Shown: positions 21,555-31,553 of the stretch, in pieces | How positions within the stretch are numbered: position 1 is the first letter of the stretch | Layout: each line of letters starts with the position of its first letter | Assembly: GCA_030374805.1 (NCBI GenBank) | Contig: JARGSG010000214.1 | Span: 496,001-560,000 of the forward strand | Direction of reading: 5' to 3' | Length of the DNA: 64,000 nucleotides | Origin: Gracilaria gracilis | Lineage: Eukaryota; Rhodophyta; Florideophyceae; Gracilariales; Gracilariaceae | Notes under the pieces: generated by a model | Database searches by the model: none | What the model was told of the DNA's origin: nothing | What the model saw: only the letters and a program-made list of their open reading frames with translations | Program-made: the position numbers and the translations under genes

Positions 21555-21792
21555 CCGTTACCAGGTTTGGACAAACGGGAACAACTGGAAGCTCTTCCCT
21601 CCTGTTCGGACGCAAGGATTACTGTGTCCTCAAGGAAGTTTTGGGACGTGAATCCCTCTCCTCTCGGCCAGTAATCTGGCAGGTTTACGACGAGGCACTA
21701 CCGCTGGACTCTTCTTCAACGGCTTGGACAAATAAGCCTTACCGTCATCATGACCCTGTGGATGGCGTGGGATATTCCTAAAGGAATCATTT

Positions 21793-22842
21793 TCATAGTC
21801 GTACCAAGAGGTACCCAGGGGTCTGATCCCAATCAACCGTAAGGACGGTATCCAGTAGGCCTTTTGCGTCCTCCACGGTGAACTCTGTCCCACGGACAAC
21901 GTTTTGAATCCCAAGGCAGTTCCGGAAATACCGGATGAGAGACACCGGAAGCGGACATACACGACCATTAGGACAGCGCATGCCAATGTCCTCAGACCAT
22001 ACCCGCCAGTCTTGGCTTCGAACGTTCCCACGGATCCCATACCTCGCGGTGTGCAGGAAGGCCATAAGGACAAACACCGCCCACTCGACGAACGCTATCT
22101 GCCAGATTCGTTTCACACGGAGAGTCCTTACGGTCAGCATGTCGCGCGCATGATAGGCGAAGATGGAAGGAGTAGGGACCATAAGGAGCGGGGAAACCTT
22201 CCAGAACTCATGGAACTGGTTGTCCACTGGAAACTCCGGCACGGTCACGTAGAGTCCCTGTCGTGCCCCTGCGGGCATATCATGAAACTCGAAGTTATGC
22301 CAGCAAAAGAAGTAGCCAAGGGACTTGCGAATCCTTGCATCTGGCTCCACCAGGTCGCCCCAGAAGTCCCGACTGGCCATCCAGTATATCTGGTCGTATG
22401 GAGGAAGGAAGCACATCAGACCCAATGGATTGTGACCCACTGGAGGGAACTGGACATCCACGCTGGCCAGAAACTTGCGGTCTAGTTCGTCCACAAGGAA
22501 ATTCAGTCGCCACTGGTAATCAACTTCCTCTGGACAACGAACGAACGGAATGTCCACCGGGACGATCTCACGCGTGCGCTCTCCCGTACGGACGTCCATC
22601 GGCTGATGCAACCAACGGTTTTTCCAGGAAACTGGACGAGCATTCTTGCTCTGGCGCGGAAAGTCCGCAACGGCCTCCAAACGGCGAGCGTCGAAGAAGT
22701 GATTCGCCATTGAGGTTACGTACTCCTCTACGGACCATGGGATCGTAACCTCACGGTTCGAGCGCGTCCGCCCCGCGGTGTGGTCGAAGCACTTACCAGG
22801 AGTCCATCTCGGACCTGACGCACCAGCGGACGAATTCGCCAT
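21793..22842 (-). CDS. 349-aa antisense reading frame in the chromovirus, unknown
   Basis: A long minus-strand frame starting about 100 bp inside the 3' LTR, so an antisense transcript starting in or near that LTR would encode it. The content is clearly protein-like: tryptophan- and proline-rich, with segments such as EVDYQWRLNFLVDELDRKF, PPYDQIYWMASRDFWGDLVE, GYFFCWHNFEFHDMPAG and IWQIAFVEWAVFVLMAFLH. No membrane anchor or known motif is certain. The plus strand over the same DNA has only shorter, biased frames. Antisense extra frames are known from some plant Ty3/gypsy lineages; this one resembles none I know. Confidence 0.6.
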   Translation of the reverse strand: MANSSAGASGPRWTPGKCFDHTAGRTRSNREVTIPWSVEEYVTSMANHFFDARRLEAVADFPRQSKNARPVSWKNRWLHQPMDVRTGERTREIVPVDIPFVRCPEEVDYQWRLNFLVDELDRKFLASVDVQFPPVGHNPLGLMCFLPPYDQIYWMASRDFWGDLVEPDARIRKSLGYFFCWHNFEFHDMPAGARQGLYVTVPEFPVDNQFHEFWKVSPLLMVPTPSIFAYHARDMLTVRTLRVKRIWQIAFVEWAVFVLMAFLHTARYGIRGNVRSQDWRVWSEDIGMRCPNGRVCPLPVSLIRYFRNCLGIQNVVRGTEFTVEDAKGLLDTVLTVDWDQTPGYLLVRL

Positions 22843-22931
22843 ATGGCCAGAATAGGGAACGGTGACGGTAATCGACCTAACAGGACACTCGTACTGCAGG
22901 GGATTCAGGCTTAACCGAGACGTTCAAGCTT

Positions 22932-22944
22932 AAGGAGGGGACGA
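22932..22944 (+). other. polypurine tract of the chromovirus
   Basis: AAGGAGGGGACGA lies directly before the 3' LTR, in the position of the plus-strand primer. Confidence 0.8.
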
Positions 22945-23422
22945 TGTGGGAAAGCGAATCCTGAGGACGAGCAAGCTGAGAGACCATCATGGACGCATAA
23001 CACGTGTATGGGCCTGAAGAGGTGGCGCTACGCGTGCGCGATTGCCAGGGGACCTTTTTATTATTGTATTTCATTAGATTAGCCATTAGGACCCACTGTA
23101 GATATAGGATAGGGCACATTACAGTGCCACAGGGTAGAGGCGCCTCGGTGCAGATACTTAAGCACCTCGAGCAGCGCCTCCCCTCATGTTGTAAAACAGA
23201 CACCCTCTTGGTCACGACTAGCCCCCAAGCTTGCCGTTTTCTTGCCTCTAGGTCTTCAAGCCGCCACTACTGCGCCTTCCGTCATGTAGGAGTGCATAGT
23301 TAGTGTCCGCCCATTGTACCTCCGTACCAGAGGTGTCGCCGTCATCCTCCTCCTACGTGGACCGCTCTGCCAAGCTACCATCGAGGCCTTACGAGTGAGC
23401 GCTCATTGCCCACTATCCTACA
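22945..23422 (+). repeat. 3' LTR of the chromovirus
   Basis: 478 bp, same ends as the 5' LTR, three differences between the two. Followed by the GTTGA target duplication at 23423-23427. Confidence 0.95.
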
Positions 23423-23427
23423 GTTGA

Positions 23428-24442
23428 CCCGCGAATTGGCACGCTCATAAAAGACCTCGTAACCCCGAGGTAGATTCAATCCTTTATGGCAAAATACAGC
23501 GTCGTGAGCCGTTACCAGTGCGGGAAGTTAATGTTTTCCCCAGCTAAGCAGGAACAGATTGAGCGAAAGGTGGCCTTCCACCTCGGACAGCTTGCGCGGG
23601 ATTTCCAATCCAATGGACTCAGGGAAGAAGATGTATACAACGCAGACGAAATCCACTTTTGTATGAACATGGACAACCAAAAAACATTAGAGCTAGTGGG
23701 CGATACAAAAGTCCGCTATGCGGATGTGGTTTCTGGCGACGACGGTATAACCATGATGGTACTCATAGCCGGGGGACCCAACGCGCGACTCGAAACTCCG
23801 ATGCTCATATTTAAGAATGCGGATAAGAATTACCCCATCCGTGGGCTTCCGGACGACGTCCCGGGTGTCGTGTACCGCACAGGAACGAAAGCCTGGATGG
23901 ATAAACGGGTGTTTCTGCAGTGGCTACGAGAGAAAAGGGTTTTCACTTGGTTACCTAATGGAAGAAAGCGGATCCTCTACATTGAAAACGTCAATACGCA
24001 CGCTCTGAACGAGGAGGGTCATCAAGCGTTGGCAGAGAGCAACACGGAGATACGCTTCTTTCCGTGTAATGCGACACACTTGGTGCAACCTGCCGACAGC
24101 TTCGTAATTCAGAAGCTCAAGACAAATTGGAGGAAAGAGTGGGACGAACATAAGATGGGTCTGTTAGAGAAGGGACTATGGTCGGATGGGTTAATGTCAT
24201 CAGGCAAACTTACAAATCCTGGGAAACGTTATTTCTTGAAGCTAGGAGCACAGTTTGTGCGAACCGTAAGCCCGCAACGCGACAGTGATGGGGTTACGTA
24301 CGCGAGGAAGGCCTTGATCCGCAGCGGTATGGCCCTGAATCTTAACGGGCAGTGGGAGGAGCGCCAATTGTTTCCTGAGCTGCAACGAATTGTGCGGAAG
24401 TATCGCGAGAACTTTGAGGGATTTTCCGTCGGAAGCAACTGA
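23428..24442 (+). pseudogene. transposase, DDE catalytic part (pogo-like element)
   Basis: The clean frame starts at ATG 23486 and runs 318 residues. Coding similarity begins a little upstream, with in-frame stops before the ATG, so the N-side is decayed. DDE_1 motifs: first Asp in VYNADEIHF, the second position in LYIENVNTHAL where the family normally has DN (here EN, so the second catalytic Asp appears changed), and third Asp in FPCNATHLVQPADSFVIQKL. Between them lies the family block YADVVSGDDGITMMV with NYPIRGLPDDVPGVVYRTG. It is the catalytic half of the gene cut by the chromovirus. Confidence 0.82.
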
Positions 24443-24496
24443 TAATGTCGCAATATCGTACTGCCAGACACCCACACTAATTCCGTGAGTGGTAAT

Positions 24497-24619
24497 TAGT
24501 GTGGGCCACACTATTAAATCCGTAACGTTATTAGTGTGGGTTCCGAAATAGTGTGGCCCACACTATTTCTTGTGAGGGTGTCCAAAATCAGCCTCACCGA
24601 AATAGTGTGGGCCACACTA
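24497..24619. repeat. array of TAGTGTGG palindromes at the right end of the pogo-like element
   Basis: Three 17-bp palindromes, TAGTGTGG-S-CCACACTA, lie at 24497-24513, 24549-24565 and 24603-24619, with single half-sites between and before them. The left end has one palindrome at 12184-12200 and half-sites near 12144 and 12234. The spacing suggests repeated transposase binding sites. Confidence 0.75.
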
Positions 24620-24768
24620 ATCACAGTTTTCACCTCTACCATGGCAAAGGTGACATGAACAACTGCATCCTGCGCAGTGTACGAGGATGGTGGCTGATAC
24701 AGGCAATGCGCCGTAGACTGCGGTAGTAATTGGATGCTCATTGATATTCGAATGAGGCCAAGAATGTA

Positions 24769-27041
24769 GCGTTCTCACCGGCTTAATTTGGAACAAGGCT
24801 TAATTTGGAACAGCCTTGAATTCGGTGAGCAACATTACTAACCTCACAAATTCCAATCCAGCTTCTCTGCCAAGCCTCAAAAACGTCAGCGACATCCTAA
24901 CCATGTAGCACCGTACTGAGAGACACCGAACCGGCCTTCAAGGTCAATCCATGCCACTCTCCATGCGCTGTCAAAGCTTGCGGTACCAGCGACGTGTAGA
25001 AGAACGAAAAGCCGAGAAGACAAGAAGAAAGAAGGCCCATGAGCTTTTGGAGCGTGGTGACACAGTTCGTTCAGCAGCTGCCACCGCAGGAATATCAGCA
25101 ACCACAGCGATTCGCATCCCAAAGGCCAGCGCAACCAACAATAGTACCGTCCTGAAACGGCTCTTTGACCCAGTCCAACATCATGTTGGACGTCAGCATC
25201 CTAGAGCGCACAGAAGAGACACTCATTGTTGAAAAAGTGATACAGGCAGCTCAACACGGGTTTGCCGTAGGCCACCACGAAATGAAGAAACTTCAGAGCC
25301 GTTATGCTGCAGACGGTAGACGTGGTTTTGCTGGCGGAATGCCATACGACGATGCTTTGCGTTCTTTCCGCGCAAGAAACAGAGAGCTCACATTCCGCAG
25401 TTCTGAAAATATAACTGGGGCAAGACTGGCGGCGGAGAACTACGAGCAGGTGAAGACATTGAAGAATGTGCTTGAGCGCGTACGACAACAACACCCAGGA
25501 TTGCTTTCCGACCCCCACCGCATATGGAACTTCAACGAGACTGCAGTACTTCCGGAGTACGGGAAAAAATTCGGTGCTACACGGCATCAAATTCCCATAG
25601 ATCAGGTACACGCCTCGGCATGAAGGACCACGGGAAGCACGTCACAGCGGGCATATGCGCATCCGCGGCCAGGGACATTGCACCGCTTCTCCTTATTGCC
25701 TCAGGAAGGCGGCGCATGGCAAGCTGGCTGCAACCACTACCCAGAGAAGAATTCGGAAATGAGGCTGGTATGCCTCACTGGCTCTCTGATGACAACTGGT
25801 GTCCCGACGAAACTCGCCTTTTGCTCACCGAAAATGGTTCTGTGGAACAGGGTATTATGGAAGATGTCGTTAAGCACCTTAATGAATTTATTCGCACAGT
25901 TGTGGACGAAGACAAATGGGTTCTCCTAACCCTTGATGGGCACAGTTCACGCGAGAGCCTTCCATGGCTGGAATTGTGTGAGAAGTATAAAATCGTCGTG
26001 ATCAAACTTCCGTCAACCACAACACACTTCCTGCAACCATGCGACTGTTCCATTAACAAAACATTCCAATGCAATGTCCGAGAAACGCGGGATGAGCTAA
26101 TGAAACGATGCCACATCTGGTACGCAAATGTAACCTTGAAGATCAAGCTAAGTATTGCGGGATATAAGTCTCTCTCTGGTCCAATTGCAATCAAGGCATT
26201 CGAGGAGGCCAGGTTATGGCCTATGAACTACCGCTTCATGAACCGCTTTCGGCCCCAGGGGCCTGTTGATAACAATTCCTTAACATTGCACAGTGGCTTC
26301 CCGGTAAAGTAAGATGTATTTAACATACATGACTTGAGTCATGACCGGCGGGAAAGGGCAGAAAAGCGTTTGGTGCAGGAGCTGCACAGTATAACGGACG
26401 GGAGCATACGTCCTTCTGTTGTGCTGGCTGAGATCGCTGTCTTGATGGCCTCGAAGCATGTCGTAAACAAAGTTCTGGAATCAATTAGGGGAGCTAAGTC
26501 AGTATCTGGGACGTCAGCAGCTAGGCGAGAGGTAATTGGGGAGGGCAATGGAGCCGAAATGCTTACTGTGCGGTTAATGCAAGCAAAACTCGACCGCAAA
26601 CGGGCCAGTTCTCGGAAGAGCGTGAAATCAAAAGGCGTAGAAGCTGTTGGAAAGCACGGAGAGTTTGTGGCTTCGTATGAAAAGAAGAATCGGGATCCAA
26701 AGTTGCCGTTCCTACAAAGAAATCTTCCACACGGTAATTCTGAATCTCTTTCAGATGACCTGCCAATTGCGTTGTGGCCGCGGAGGCAGGCGCGGCCTGT
26801 ACTAGCCAGGAAAGAAGTCCAAGGTTCTTTGCAGCCTTCCGGAGCCGCGATGGCTCTCGTGGAGCTCTCACAATCTCAACAATTGAGTCGCAAGGTTAGA
26901 GGCGTTGTTCCTTATTGAGCCTTTAGGAAATTGTCTGTGTAAACATGCGTGCTGGAAGACGCCAAGTTTGCGCCTTTCGGACTCAGTTTGCCACAAATCT
27001 GGCACGTGCTTACGTGTTCCAAATTAAGCCGCTGAGAACGC
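24769..27041 (+). mobile_element. second pogo-like DNA transposon, decayed
   Basis: 27-bp terminal inverted repeats (24769-24795 and 27015-27041) match at all but one position, with TA on both outer sides (24767-24768 and 27042-27043). Size is 2,273 bp. It encodes a broken DDE_1-type transposase on the plus strand. Only about 150 bp separates it from the right end of the first pogo-like element; their terminal repeats are unrelated, so they are distinct families. Confidence 0.85.
24951..26918 (+). pseudogene. pogo-type transposase with helix-turn-helix and DDE domains
   Basis: Begins MPLSMRCQSLRYQRR. A helix-turn-helix segment (ELLERGDTVRSAAATAGIS) is followed, after a frame change near 25,170, by the CENP-B-like part and IWNFNETAV, where the first catalytic Asp would be Asn. 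After a second frame change near 25,610 comes the main catalytic part: LLTLDGHSSRESLPWLEL with the second Asp, and TTTHFLQPCDCSINKTFQ with the third. An in-frame stop at 26,310-26,312 separates a C-terminal Lys/Arg-rich tail. At least two frameshifts and one stop make this copy dead. Confidence 0.8.
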
Positions 27042-27184
27042 TACCGCCGGTACCCTACGGTACACAGCTACGAAGGTACAGGTAGCTGTAACCGTTTTCG
27101 GTTGCAATGACTGTTGAGATTAGTGTGACGACAGCCCAATAACAGCGCAGCGTAAATTTTTGGCCAGTAAGCTCAGATACCTTC

Positions 27185-28649
27185 GTGGACCCCTCTTCTC
27201 GCGTCATTTCTCTCCGACAGCATGCGACATCGCTGATCGCCTCCCGTTCCGTTTTGGTGTTGCGCTTCAAAACAACCATACATGGCATTCACGTTGTGCA
27301 TCGTCCCACGCAAACGGCGAACATTTGCACCGCATCGATTTCAATCGTTTGCTTCTTCATTCCCTTCACCATGCAACTCGCACGGTTCTCCGTGAAACCC
27401 ACACCAATATTCAATCGCTTCTCCACAAACGATGTGTTCAACGACTTTATCCACGGAATTCTCACCCTCATCATTCTCGTCGAGGTAGCAAACATATGCC
27501 AAGCACTCATGTACGCCACCCCAACGCTGCAAAAGACCGCCATGTATCGTTTCATCACCTTTCATAGGGCACGCACACTCAGCTTCCTTCATCACTCTCT
27601 GTCTTTTCGATGTTTCAACAAACGTCGTGTACGCCGACAACCGTCTACGAAATGAATCAAAGCCAGTGGAATCACATACAATTTTGCTTTTGTCACCGCT
27701 TGCTTCACAGCTGTCGCGCTCATTACGATTGAGCTCGTCGTTATTATTGCGGGTACGTCCGTGTTCACGCCCATCACCACAGCTTCTACACGTTTTGACC
27801 CTAAGCTTGGTAATAATACCCACGCACCGCGTACGAGAGATGTCACACCTGGGTGCGATGATTTTTTCGTACAAGCACGCGGAGTTCGGAAAGCTGCCGC
27901 TGTACTCAAATGCGTACTGTTAACAACATACAAACCCCACAGGTGTTTCAGCTGTTGATTCTCTTGTCTTGCAATCAAGTATCACTGATAACACACATAC
28001 ATTTTCCATTAGTTCCACGAGTAGCGTCATCGTCACTACTGTAACCTTATCCATGTCAATCCGAACCATTGGGCAGGGACAGTTGCAAGTTGCACCATTT
28101 AGATGGGATACGCGTAGCAGCGATATCGTTCAACTCTTCCAGCTTGTCGCCCAAGGTATGCTCAATCGCTCGCTTCCAACGTGTGAGGACCACCTAGCAG
28201 TGCATTCTACGCAAGTTGTTGTGGTATATTTTGATTTTCACGACCAACAAAACTTCAGTCAACCGCACACGCAGCTTGCTAATGCTCTTTCTTCGCAGCT
28301 ACGACGCATGAATGTTGTGCTCAATTCAACTTCAGCGCCGTTTGTTTTTGTCAAAGGCAGTACGTATGAGAGGAGACCTGGCATTGTCATCAGTGTTATG
28401 GTTTCCAATCGGTTTCCTCAAGGAGCGGCGGCCATACTGGCTGTGTCGTTGGTGTTGTTGCGCATCTTGATCAACTCGTTCTTCACTTCGTTTGATGATG
28501 TCGCTTATGTGGTCATGAAAAATATCATTCGCGATGACTGTGTGCTCGGGCCGCTTGCCGGTAATGCTCGCGCGGTATCAAATATGGTTCCACTTGACTC
28601 TGTTTTTTGCAGATCTACCATGAACTTTGACATACAAGACGTCCCATGA
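27185..28649 (+). pseudogene. split membrane-protein gene candidate, unknown family
   Basis: Two protein-like parts on the plus strand. The first (27,185-27,958, one frame) has hydrophobic segments ICTASISIVCFFIPF, DFIHGILTLIILVEVANIC and, after a TGA at 27,653-27,655, NFAFVTACFTAVALITIELVV. The second (27,969-28,649 and open slightly upstream, a different frame) is 226 residues with Asn-glycosylation-like sites, FRWDTRSSDIVQLFQLVAQG, VVVVYFDFHDQQNFSQP and a final hydrophobic stretch AAAILAVSLVLLRILI. A plausible acceptor AAACCCCACAG lies at the frame change. This is either a spliced gene with one nonsense change or a decayed one. No family recognised. Confidence 0.4.
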
Positions 28650-28896
28650 ACGTGCCCCGTGACTGCGACTTTAAGCGCTTGCAATCCACTCGCCGCTGAG
28701 CTCTGGGAGAGGAATGGCACGAGTCGGTCATGGAATCATAAATTACGGTGTTGACGTCTAACAGGCATACGGCAAATACAAGCTCACGAACAACTACGTT
28801 TTCGTCTGACTGTTCTACTGACCTACTCTAAATCCTGTTCTGTAGCCGTGAGCATGTTGCTCAACGCATTTGGGTGGTAATGTAGGTGAGGTGGTC

Positions 28897-29895
28897 TCAT
28901 CTTACCCAGCATATGTAACATGGTCCCGCTTGTGGGCGAGCCCTACAAGGCCAACGTGATGGGCAGGAGTCGTTGGAGGAGTGCATGATTGCGGCTTTGA
29001 GGGCGGGGACTGCTTCGTTTCCGAGGGTAGAGGCCATGCGGTGGGCGAAAGCGGGAGAGCCGGAAGGGGTTGTGTAGGAGACGGGGTGGAAGAAGGTGTT
29101 GTGGAAGTGTGCGAGGGCGAGTTGTTGTTTGAGGACCTGGATGGGGTCCTTTCGGAAGATGGTAGTGGAGAAGAGCTGCTGCGGGTCAGAGAGGGTGGTG
29201 GGAGCGAAGCCGATGTTGCTGACACGGTGCTGGAAGAGGTTTTTCTGCAGCTCGAGGCACTGGGTGGCGGAGGAGACGGCGTTGTGGAAGGCCGATTTAG
29301 AGAAGGCGGGATCGTGGAGGAGGGAGATGAGTTCGCCAGCCTTTCGGAGGCCAAGGGAGGAGGCGATGGAAGAGATGTAGAGGACCATGCGTTCGAGGTG
29401 GGGGTTGTTGAGAAGGCGGAAAGAAGGGGGAGGAGGGGGAGAAGGGGAGGGGGGGATGGAGCAGACGGGGTTGGTGGCGATGTGGTAGTCGTTCTGGGTG
29501 TGGAGGGAGAGGAAGAGTTGCTGGTGGTGGTAGGAGTCGTTGTCTGCGATGGGGACGTTGTCGGAAGGGCGGTTTGTGGGAGAGTGACGTGTATAAAGGT
29601 GGGGGGTAGACTTGTGACGCTTGATGCGTGGGGGGAAGTGGGGGAGGCCTCCGCCTGGGGAGAGGAAACGCTTGTTTGGGTTGAGGCGATTGGAGCATCT
29701 CCTCTGGTGGTGCCTTTGGATGGCGGGGATGTTGCGGGCGAAGAGAAAGCGGTATTCAACAGCAGTTGGGCATGGCGGGGAAGGCTGGATGGGTGTTGGA
29801 GAGGATTGGGGGTACGTAGCGGGGAGCGTAATATGGCGCATGGACGGTGGGACAGAGTGTTGGGGATGATTGCACGTGATTCGAAGGCGTTTCAT
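28897..29895 (-). CDS. 332-aa orphan reading frame, unknown
   Basis: Minus-strand frame from ATG 29895. The first half is Pro/His/Asn-rich and basic (HSPTNRPSDNVPIADND, PSPSPPPPPSFRLL). The second half is helical and ordinary in composition: MVLYISSIASSLGLRKAGEL, then FSKSAFHNAVSSATQCLELQ and DPIQVLKQQLALAHFHNTFF. A strong donor-like GGTAAGATG lies next to the stop, so a 3' exon may follow; I could not find it convincingly. The opposite strand is open for 318 residues but is Gly/Glu shadow sequence. The ORF is surrounded by decayed elements. Confidence 0.42.
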   Translation of the reverse strand: MKRLRITCNHPQHSVPPSMRHITLPATYPQSSPTPIQPSPPCPTAVEYRFLFARNIPAIQRHHQRRCSNRLNPNKRFLSPGGGLPHFPPRIKRHKSTPHLYTRHSPTNRPSDNVPIADNDSYHHQQLFLSLHTQNDYHIATNPVCSIPPSPSPPPPPSFRLLNNPHLERMVLYISSIASSLGLRKAGELISLLHDPAFSKSAFHNAVSSATQCLELQKNLFQHRVSNIGFAPTTLSDPQQLFSTTIFRKDPIQVLKQQLALAHFHNTFFHPVSYTTPSGSPAFAHRMASTLGNEAVPALKAAIMHSSNDSCPSRWPCRARPQAGPCYICWVR

Positions 29896-30000
29896 ATATT
29901 TAGTAAACGAATGCCTGATATGAAAGGTGTTGACTAGTGAACCGATCTCCACAAACTGAAAAGGTATTCGATCTATTTGTATACTCCTATTCCTATTCAA

Positions 30001-30350
30001 TAAACAGCTATTTAAGTTTCTATCTAAGTGTCTATCTAGCTATTCGCCGCCGTATACATGAACGTAGGTGACACTAACACACTTACATTGTGCTGCGAAA
30101 CTACCATAAACGAAAGATATATGCTAGTTTCCCTTCCATCCAAACTAGCAAAGATGGAAACAATTTGGAATAATTCTTTCGAAAAAAACTAGCACAAGTG
30201 GAAAGGTGGAAATATTTTCGGAAATTAACACTTACAAATTTGGATAAATTCACCGGTTTTTCGTTCATTTTAATTCGGTCATTTTTGACCGCCAAACTAG
30301 CATTCCGATAACAGCGACGTTCGTATATTGTTACTAGACAACCATATCCA
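30001..30350. other. AT-rich spacer with AACTAGCA words
   Basis: No gene. The words AAACTAGCA / AACTAGCAC recur four times near 30,122-30,302 with similar neighbours (AAGATGGAAAC, AAGTGGAAAGG), suggesting a small degenerate repeat or element end. Confidence 0.4.
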
Positions 30351-31553
30351 GTGAGAAATCCTCTTTCCCGCAGGACACCCGAGCAGCTTTGGCAGGACGT
30401 GGACTTCTCCTCGCGGCTGTGTGACGATAGAATTAACTTCGGTGTTTACGCTGCAACGGCACACTTGGACACAAGTTTTATTTACTACGAACGATTCCCG
30501 CCGGAAACAAGTAATTCGGTTATCAATCATATGGAACCCAGCAAGCTAGAGAACTCCGTTCGTCACACGTTTTACAAACCGAAGAAACTGCTGGTGGCTT
30601 TACTACAAGCACAAATTGCTTTCATGATATTTTACGAAGATGAACATTGGTTTCTGTGGTGTACAACAAGACTCCAAGAGCTGTTCAAATACATCACTGT
30701 TGACGGGAGAGAAGCTTTAACAGCCCTCCTTCTAACAATTGCTCACTTTGATAGCAGCTTAGCACGTGGGAACTAGAAATATCGTTTTGGCATGGTTTCT
30801 TGGTATGCGAATGCAGCAAGAGTGGCTGCCGAAGACGTAGAGAATCGTGATATCAGAGAAGAAGCTGAGACCTTCTTCAAGCATTGACCCAAATTTGTAT
30901 CAGTTTCCGTCCCACAGCAGCAGTCAACAGAAGTGAACTGCGGCTGGTGGGTTATTAATGCGTTGGACACTGTCCTAGAGAACCGCAATCGATTACAAGA
31001 ACTATATACCAAGGGTATCAGAAGTACATGGCAAGGCGCAGCGCAACATACTGTTGAACATTTCAAGAACATCATACCCAGAGACCTTGTCGGGGCCTCT
31101 CCTGTAAAACTTGCAGATTGCATAGCGTGCGGGGATACAGTGACACGCAACCACCTCAAACCATGCCCCCTAGACGGAAAACTCATATGGAGCTCATGTC
31201 TTTCTAGCTACAAGCAACCCAAGATTCCAGTGTTTCAATTCGAAAAGGATGAAGGAAAGGTGCAAAATACTATCCGAAGGTTTTCCGGAGGCCGTGAACT
31301 TGAGATGTATGGATTTCGTCGTCGCAGAACCGACCGTCAGCGAGTGTATAGCCTCCCTTATCTGAGATCCAAGGTCTCTCAGCCAGGTGTCGATGGGGTC
31401 AACGAGATGATGGACGAGAGCATCCCTCAGCCAGATGTTGATGGAGACAAAGCGGTGAACGGCGAGAGCGTCTCTCAGCCAGATGCAGTGAAGAACGAGA
31501 GCGTCCCTCAGCGATGTTTATGGCGTAGACGACGAGGTGAACAATTCTCATGA
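30351..31553 (+). pseudogene. broken Ulp1/SENP-like (C48) cysteine protease
   Basis: One frame, interrupted by about two stops, carries the landmarks of the Ulp1 fold in order: DDRINFGVYAATAH (the D-x-x-INF segment of the substrate-binding side), EDEHWFLWCTTR with the catalytic His-Trp, and EVNCGWWVINALDTVLENR with the Gln/Asn-x-x-CG-W active-site cysteine. A C-terminal region has a CIACGD...CPLDG cysteine set and an imperfect repeat (SQPDVDGDKAVNGESVSQPD). Such proteases occur both as host SUMO proteases and as passengers of transposons. The element-dense setting favours the latter. The order of motifs is clear; the owner is not. Confidence 0.5.

Larger units (their letters stand above)
12959..23422 (+). 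mobile_element. Ty3/gypsy chromovirus, young, with antisense reading frames
   Basis: A complete-length LTR retrotransposon of 10,464 bp inserted in the pogo-like transposon, with a 5-bp target duplication GTTGA at 12954-12958 and 23423-23427. The two 478-bp LTRs differ at 3 positions (about 0.6%), so insertion is recent. Parts in order are gag, protease, reverse transcriptase, RNase H, integrase and chromodomain on the plus strand, then a non-coding spacer with a strong hairpin, then antisense reading frames up to about 100 bp from the 3' LTR. The pol coding region shows a small number of breaks, so this copy looks broken though young. The element is longer than usual for the family (5-7 kb) because of the antisense part. 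Confidence 0.92.
12186..24617 (+). mobile_element. pogo/Tc1-like DNA transposon split by an LTR retrotransposon
   Basis: Perfect 19-bp terminal inverted repeats lie at 12186-12204 and 24599-24617, flanked by TA (12184-12185 and 24618-24619), the target duplication of the IS630-Tc1-mariner group. Without the nested chromovirus the element is about 1,963 bp, a normal size for an autonomous copy. It codes for a DDE_1-type transposase in two pieces on the plus strand. Both ends carry multiple copies of a TAGTGTGG word, often as a palindrome, probably transposase binding sites. Confidence 0.82.

Noticed and set aside
28981-29937. 318-residue plus-strand frame opposite the orphan gene
   Set aside because: It is almost entirely Gly/Glu/Val in composition, a mirror of the Pro/Ser-rich minus strand, with no domain-like segment.
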